Of a stretch of 8,508 nt of DNA, positions 4,833 through 8,508 are shown piece by piece. Source of the stretch: an uncultured Lachnospiraceae bacterium (GTDB lineage: Bacteria; Bacillota; Clostridia; Lachnospirales; Lachnospiraceae); assembly GCA_947068385.1 (NCBI GenBank), contig CAMTBF010000125.1, positions 1 to 8,508 of the forward strand. The letters are read 5' to 3'. A program made the position numbers and the translations under genes. Each line of letters begins with the position of its first letter. Position 1 is the first letter of the stretch. Under the pieces are notes generated by a model that was not told the DNA's origin, did no database searches, and saw only the letters and a program-made list of their open reading frames with translations.

Positions 4833-6644
4833 TTACTTCGCCTCGTCAGGAAGCTCCACGCCCAGCTTCTCAGCCTGAGCGGTGAGGACATCCCGTCCGC
4901 CGCGGTCAAGCCATTCCTTCACATAATCGTCCCACTCGTCCATGCTGCGCTCGCCTACCACGAACTTGTACAGCTGCTGGATTTCATACTCGCCCAGGTT
5001 GGGGGCGATGGTGCTGGTGGAGACGGAGCTTAAGAGCCCATCGTTGGGCCATCTGTCATAGCTGGCCATGGCCTTGATGCCATCATTGGTCTTCTCCTTC
5101 TGTGCCTTCAGGCCCGGCTCCATGTCATCGGTGACATATTCCATCTGCCACTTCAGGGTATAGCCGAAGTTCTGCCAGGTGGCAAGAGCCAGATTGGTGG
5201 TGCCATAGGTGCCATCGAATCCCGGATGGCTGGCATCCACGTAGCAGTAGTTGGTGCCATCGGGCAGGTATTCCCTCACATCGGCATCGTACCCTTCATG
5301 AACCTCATTGCCGCCGCCCTGCACTGTGGCAAAGTAGCTGTCGCCGCCATAGCACATGGAATCCATGATGTGGAGGATTCTCATCAGCTTGCCCTGATCG
5401 CCCTCTACCTTGCTCTTGGGAATCGCCCAGAGGGGACCGGCATTGCCGCCTGCGCCGCCCTTTGCGCCATCGGGCAGGCTGGGCAGATAGGCCCATGTCT
5501 TTGCGGCGCCTGCGAAATCGTTGTCGTTGGCCAGGGCCTGCTCATTGTAAAGGGCGCCGGAGGGATAGTTCACCATGCCCACCCTGCCTTTCAGCATATA
5601 GGCCTTGGCGCTCTCCCAGTCGATGGTGAACCAGTCGGGAGCCAGCACGTTCATGTCATAGAGCTCATGCATGAAGGAAATCCAACCCTTCTGAGAGCCG
5701 TCCAGCATGGGGGATACCAGCTTGCCGCCCTCTGCGCGGACAGCCGGGTTGCCGAACCAGGTCTGGAATCCGCCCAGGCATCCGAAGCCGGTGCCGCCGC
5801 CTGCGCCCGTCATGAACCAGGTATCGTCCTGGCCGTTTCCGTCGGGATCGTCAAAGGTACATGCCCTTGCGTACTCCTTCAGCTCGTCCAGCGTGGTGGG
5901 CATCTCCATGTTCAGGCTCTCCAGCCAGTCCTCGCGGATGGCCAGGCCCCAGATATCCCCGTCCTGGATGGCGTACTTGGTGAAGAAAGGAATCGTCCCG
6001 TCCTCCATGGTGCTGTACTTCAAAAGCGTGTTCGTCATGAATTTGCAGGTCTGGGGCATGTAGGGATAGATGTCCCTGGCATCCACCAGCAGGCCCTGCT
6101 CGCCCAAGGTAAAGCCGTAATCCCGGTTGGGCAGGGAGAACAGATCAGGCACGTCGTCCGACGAGAACCTGGTGGAAAGCACGCTCTCCACGTCGCCGCT
6201 GGTGGCAGTGGTCAGCGTGATCGTCACGTTGAACTTCTCGTTCAGCCATGCCGCGATGGGATCGTTGGCCGGAAGCTCTTCCCCGTAGTTGTAGGTGAAG
6301 AACTCCAGGTCATAATGTACGCTCATGTCATCGTAGTCATACCAGCTGTCCTCGGCCAGGGTAGGATTCGAGGGCATGGTATCCGGGAACTGGATATCCT
6401 CAAAGGCGGGCACGTTTGCCGTGGTGGTTCCGCCGGCCTCTTCGCCGTCGGCCGCCTCGCCGCCCTCATCGCTGCTCTCTTCGGCGCTGCTTTCCTCCTC
6501 CTTGCTGGATTCCTCCGCGGAAGACTGCTCCTGATTGTCCGCGGAAGACTCTTTGCTGCCTCCGTCTCCGCTGCCGCAGCCCGCCAGCATGGAAGCGGAC
6601 ATGGCTGTTACCAGACACAGAGCCATTAGTTTCTTTCTCTTCAT
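4833..6644 (-). CDS. Sugar ABC transporter solute-binding lipoprotein (LplA-like)
   Basis: This 603-residue extracellular binding protein is of the large LplA type in CUT1 importers, which capture oligosaccharides or other complex sugars. The lipoprotein signal (residues 1-22) has a KRKK n-region and a lipobox LAGC with C23 as the lipidated residue. A Ser/Glu/Gly-rich acidic linker (about 24-75) tethers the folded domain. IREDWLESLNMEMPTTLDELKEYA (236-259) and the following Asp-rich loop DDPDGNGQDD (265-274), which resembles an EF-hand calcium loop, are hallmarks of this family. The start is secure: AAAGGAGG (6660-6653) sits 8 bases upstream. It is the last gene of a permease-permease-binding protein operon, 97 bases after the second permease, and an intercistronic hairpin lies in that gap. 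A terminator follows it. The ligand cannot be named from sequence, and no glycoside hydrolase is nearby to suggest one. Confidence 0.93.
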   Translation of the reverse strand: MKRKKLMALCLVTAMSASMLAGCGSGDGGSKESSADNQEQSSAEESSKEEESSAEESSDEGGEAADGEEAGGTTTANVPAFEDIQFPDTMPSNPTLAEDSWYDYDDMSVHYDLEFFTYNYGEELPANDPIAAWLNEKFNVTITLTTATSGDVESVLSTRFSSDDVPDLFSLPNRDYGFTLGEQGLLVDARDIYPYMPQTCKFMTNTLLKYSTMEDGTIPFFTKYAIQDGDIWGLAIREDWLESLNMEMPTTLDELKEYARACTFDDPDGNGQDDTWFMTGAGGGTGFGCLGGFQTWFGNPAVRAEGGKLVSPMLDGSQKGWISFMHELYDMNVLAPDWFTIDWESAKAYMLKGRVGMVNYPSGALYNEQALANDNDFAGAAKTWAYLPSLPDGAKGGAGGNAGPLWAIPKSKVEGDQGKLMRILHIMDSMCYGGDSYFATVQGGGNEVHEGYDADVREYLPDGTNYCYVDASHPGFDGTYGTTNLALATWQNFGYTLKWQMEYVTDDMEPGLKAQKEKTNDGIKAMASYDRWPNDGLLSSVSTSTIAPNLGEYEIQQLYKFVVGERSMDEWDDYVKEWLDRGGRDVLTAQAEKLGVELPDEAK

Positions 6645-6652
6645 TACTTGAT

Positions 6653-6660
6653 CCTCCTTT
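6653..6660 (-). promoter_or_regulatory. Very strong ribosome binding site of the binding-protein gene
   Basis: AAAGGAGG on the minus strand lies 8 bases before the ATG at 6644. It follows an A-rich, unstructured stretch and the intercistronic hairpin, which fits high translation of the binding protein relative to the permeases. Confidence 0.85.
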
Positions 6661-6670
6661 TTTTCTCTAT

Positions 6671-6715
6671 GTTAAGCCGATGCAGGCGGAACCCATTCCC
6701 GTCTGTCGGCATAAC
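6671..6715 (-). promoter_or_regulatory. Intercistronic stem-loop between permease and binding-protein genes
   Basis: On the minus-strand RNA, GTTA-x-GCCGA-CAG-x-CGGGA pairs with TTCCG-x-CTG-(CA)-TCGGC-x-TAAC around a short loop, a long imperfect hairpin of 45 bases. No U-tract follows; an A-rich ribosome-binding leader does. It is therefore unlikely to be a terminator. It is better read as an mRNA-stability or processing element shielding the downstream binding-protein message, as described for other sugar ABC operons. That role is inferred. Confidence 0.6.
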
Positions 6716-6740
6716 AATCCTTCTGAAAGCTTCCCCTGCA

Positions 6741-7667
6741 TCATCCCTTCACGGAGCCCGTGTACATGCCGTAGATGAAATACTTCTGCAGGAACGGGTA
6801 CACGCACAGGATGGGCAGCACCGCCACCACCACGCTGGCCATCTTCAGGGACTGGGGCGTCATCTTGACATAGGTGGAGACCAGGTTGTTGCTGATGTCC
6901 GTCTGGGCGGTCTGGGTCAGGAGATTCCGGATGATGAACTGGGCCGGATAGAGGTTGGAATCCCGGACGTACAGCATGGTGGAGAACCAGTCGTTCCAGT
7001 GGGCCACCGCCGCGAAGAGCCCCAGCGCGCAGAGGGTGGGCTTTAACAGGGGCAGGGCGATATAGCTGAGCTTTTGCAGCTCCGACGCGCCGTCCAGCTC
7101 CGCGGAATCCATCACGTCCTGGGGCAGCCCCTCCACGAACATCTTGACTACAAGGACACCATATGGATTGCCGAAAGCCGGGACGATATAGACCCAGAAG
7201 GTATTGAGCAGGTGCAGCTTGCTCATCAGCAGGTATCCGGGAATCAATCCGCCGCCCAGGATCATGGTGATGATCAGGTAGATCATCAGGGCCTTGCGGC
7301 AGGGGAAATCATAGTTCGCCAGGGTATATCCCAGCATCAGCGGGAAAATCAGGGCCACCACCACGCCCAACAGGGTGCGGATCAGCGTGATCAGCATGCC
7401 GTGCAGGAAGTTTGTCCCTGTGATGATGTACTTGTACGCGCTCAGCACGGGCTTCCTGGGAATGATGATGAAATAGTTGCGCTCCAGCATCTCCCCCTCC
7501 GAGCTTAAGGACATGCCCAGCACGTAGAACAGCGGAACCACGCATATCACCAGCACCAGCACCATGATGACATTGATGACGATCTGGTATGTCCATTCCT
7601 GCCTGGACATTTTGATACGGTTCTCCTTGGGTGTCCTGAATTTTATGGTCTCTTTCGCTTCTCTCAT
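6741..7667 (-). CDS. Carbohydrate ABC transporter permease (LplC-like, CUT1)
   Basis: A 308-residue inner-membrane permease, one of the two that form the channel of the importer. A cytoplasmic N-terminus (about 1-24) is followed by roughly six hydrophobic helices, the first at about 27-51. The cytoplasmic EAA loop that contacts the ATPase is present as SAELDGASELQKLSYIALP (188-206), with the invariant G193 and the closing LP. The C-terminal KYFIYGMYTGSVKG matches the ending typical of LplC/YtcP proteins. The length is normal. The start at 7667 follows AAGGAG by about 10 bases, slightly long but the only good site. It lies 19 bases after the upstream permease stop, so the two are co-transcribed. 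No ATPase gene follows. The family often uses a shared MsmX-type ATPase, so energy supply is probably encoded elsewhere. Confidence 0.93.
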   Translation of the reverse strand: MREAKETIKFRTPKENRIKMSRQEWTYQIVINVIMVLVLVICVVPLFYVLGMSLSSEGEMLERNYFIIIPRKPVLSAYKYIITGTNFLHGMLITLIRTLLGVVVALIFPLMLGYTLANYDFPCRKALMIYLIITMILGGGLIPGYLLMSKLHLLNTFWVYIVPAFGNPYGVLVVKMFVEGLPQDVMDSAELDGASELQKLSYIALPLLKPTLCALGLFAAVAHWNDWFSTMLYVRDSNLYPAQFIIRNLLTQTAQTDISNNLVSTYVKMTPQSLKMASVVVAVLPILCVYPFLQKYFIYGMYTGSVKG

Positions 7668-7686
7668 GTGCGTCCGGCTCCTTTCC

Positions 7687-8508
7687 CTAAAACATGCCGC
7701 GTCCGGCCACCTTCTTCGAGGCGGTGTTCGCGATCAGAATCAATACCAGGCTCACTACGGCCTTCATCATGCTCACGGCCGAACCCACGCCGTACTGCAT
7801 CCTGCCCAGGCCTATCCGGTACACCCATGTGTCTATGACATCCGCCACGTCGAAGACGCTGGCATTGTAGAACAGCAGTATCTGCTCGAAGTCGCTGTTC
7901 AGGATATTGCCCATGGCCATGATCAGCGAGAAGGAGATCACCGGGATCATGGCGGGAAGCGTCACGGCCCTGATCCTGGCCAGGGGCCCCGCCCCGTCTA
8001 TCTTGGCCGCCTCGTACAGCTCCGGGTTCACGCCGGTCAGGGCGGCGAAATAGAGAATCGTGCCCCACCCGGCCTCCTTCCAGACCTGGGAGCCCACCAG
8101 CAGAGGGACGAAGGCCTTGCTGGAGGTCATGAACGGATAGGTATTGCCGCCCAGCTTGCCGATCAGGACGTTGATGAAACCGCTTTCACTAAAGAACGCG
8201 AAAACGATGCCGTAGATGATGACCCAGGAGAAGAAATGGGGTATGTACACCAGGGTCTGGCCAAATTTCTTGAACACTGTGCTGCGCAGGTCGAAGATGA
8301 TGACCGTCAGCAGGATCGGCGGGAAGAAGGTGAACACCAGCCTGGCGATGCTGATGGTCAGTGTGTTGCGCAGCAGCTTGAACATCTCCGGGTCGCTCAG
8401 CACATATTTATAATGCTCCAGCCCTACCCAAGGCGCATTGGAGATAGTGCTCCCGACCTTCATGTCCTTCAGGGAAATCATGAATCCCCAGATGATGGGG
8501 ATGTAGTT
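7687..8508 (-). CDS. Carbohydrate ABC transporter permease (LplB-like, CUT1), 5' end cut by window
   Basis: Partner permease of the LplC-like protein. The frame runs off the window edge: nine codons (NYIPIIWGF) precede the first internal ATG at 8481 and are clearly part of the protein, because this N-terminal helix is conserved in the family. About 274 residues are visible, compared with roughly 290-320 for complete members, so only a short N-terminal piece is missing. The EAA loop YEAAKIDGAGPLARIRAVTLP is intact near visible residues 165-185. Several hydrophobic helices are evident, and the ending KKVAGRGMF is typical. It is the first gene of the operon seen here. Its promoter and any regulator lie beyond the right edge. 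Confidence 0.92.
   Translation of the reverse strand, partial: NYIPIIWGFMISLKDMKVGSTISNAPWVGLEHYKYVLSDPEMFKLLRNTLTISIARLVFTFFPPILLTVIIFDLRSTVFKKFGQTLVYIPHFFSWVIIYGIVFAFFSESGFINVLIGKLGGNTYPFMTSSKAFVPLLVGSQVWKEAGWGTILYFAALTGVNPELYEAAKIDGAGPLARIRAVTLPAMIPVISFSLIMAMGNILNSDFEQILLFYNASVFDVADVIDTWVYRIGLGRMQYGVGSAVSMMKAVVSLVLILIANTASKKVAGRGMF

Noticed and set aside
5226..6629. Long plus-strand open frame of 467 codons opposite the binding-protein gene
   Set aside because: The translation is dominated by Gly, Ala, Val, His and Gln without domain motifs. The minus strand carries the clear lipoprotein with signal, lipobox and ribosome binding site.

Overview
The window looks like chromosomal DNA of a GC-rich Clostridia member, most likely a Lachnospiraceae gut anaerobe. 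This rests on strong GGAGG-type ribosome binding sites, an Lpl-type (LplA/LplB/LplC-like) carbohydrate ABC transporter with a long Ser/Glu-rich lipoprotein linker, an OmpR-type two-component pair, and a tocopherol-cyclase-like protein. Taxonomy is inferred from gene content and protein style only; no rRNA gene or other marker is present.

Left part (1-2331): the first ~55 bases encode what reads as the tail of an ABC exporter ATPase that breaks off abruptly. An AT-rich leader follows with four tandem 11-bp direct repeats and a candidate promoter. Next come an OmpR-family response regulator and a sensor histidine kinase that overlap by 4 bases (ATGA) and so form one operon.

Middle (2332-4832): a 190-base spacer separates the kinase from a convergent minus-strand gene of the tocopherol cyclase family. 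That gene is divergent from a plus-strand RmlD-like (extended SDR, sugar-nucleotide type) reductase gene. Between the two lies an AT-rich promoter region centred on a perfect 14-bp palindrome that carries a TATAAT on each strand. The minus-strand half of it forms a near-consensus promoter for the cyclase-like gene. The SDR gene converges with the transporter operon, and a perfect 16-bp hairpin with a U-tract on the minus strand ends that operon.

Right part (4833-8508): a minus-strand CUT1 sugar ABC importer in the order LplB-like permease (cut by the window edge), LplC-like permease, solute-binding lipoprotein. No ATPase gene is seen. Transporters of this type usually share an MsmX-like ATPase encoded elsewhere. 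A strong imperfect hairpin lies between the second permease and the binding protein and could set their expression ratio. The regulator of this operon is not in view; the two-component pair at the left end is separated from it by two unrelated transcription units.

The parts most worth a second look are the four 11-bp repeats before the response regulator, the symmetric divergent promoter, and the tocopherol-cyclase-like gene in an apparently anaerobic, non-photosynthetic host. I see no mobile element, CRISPR array, tRNA or rRNA.
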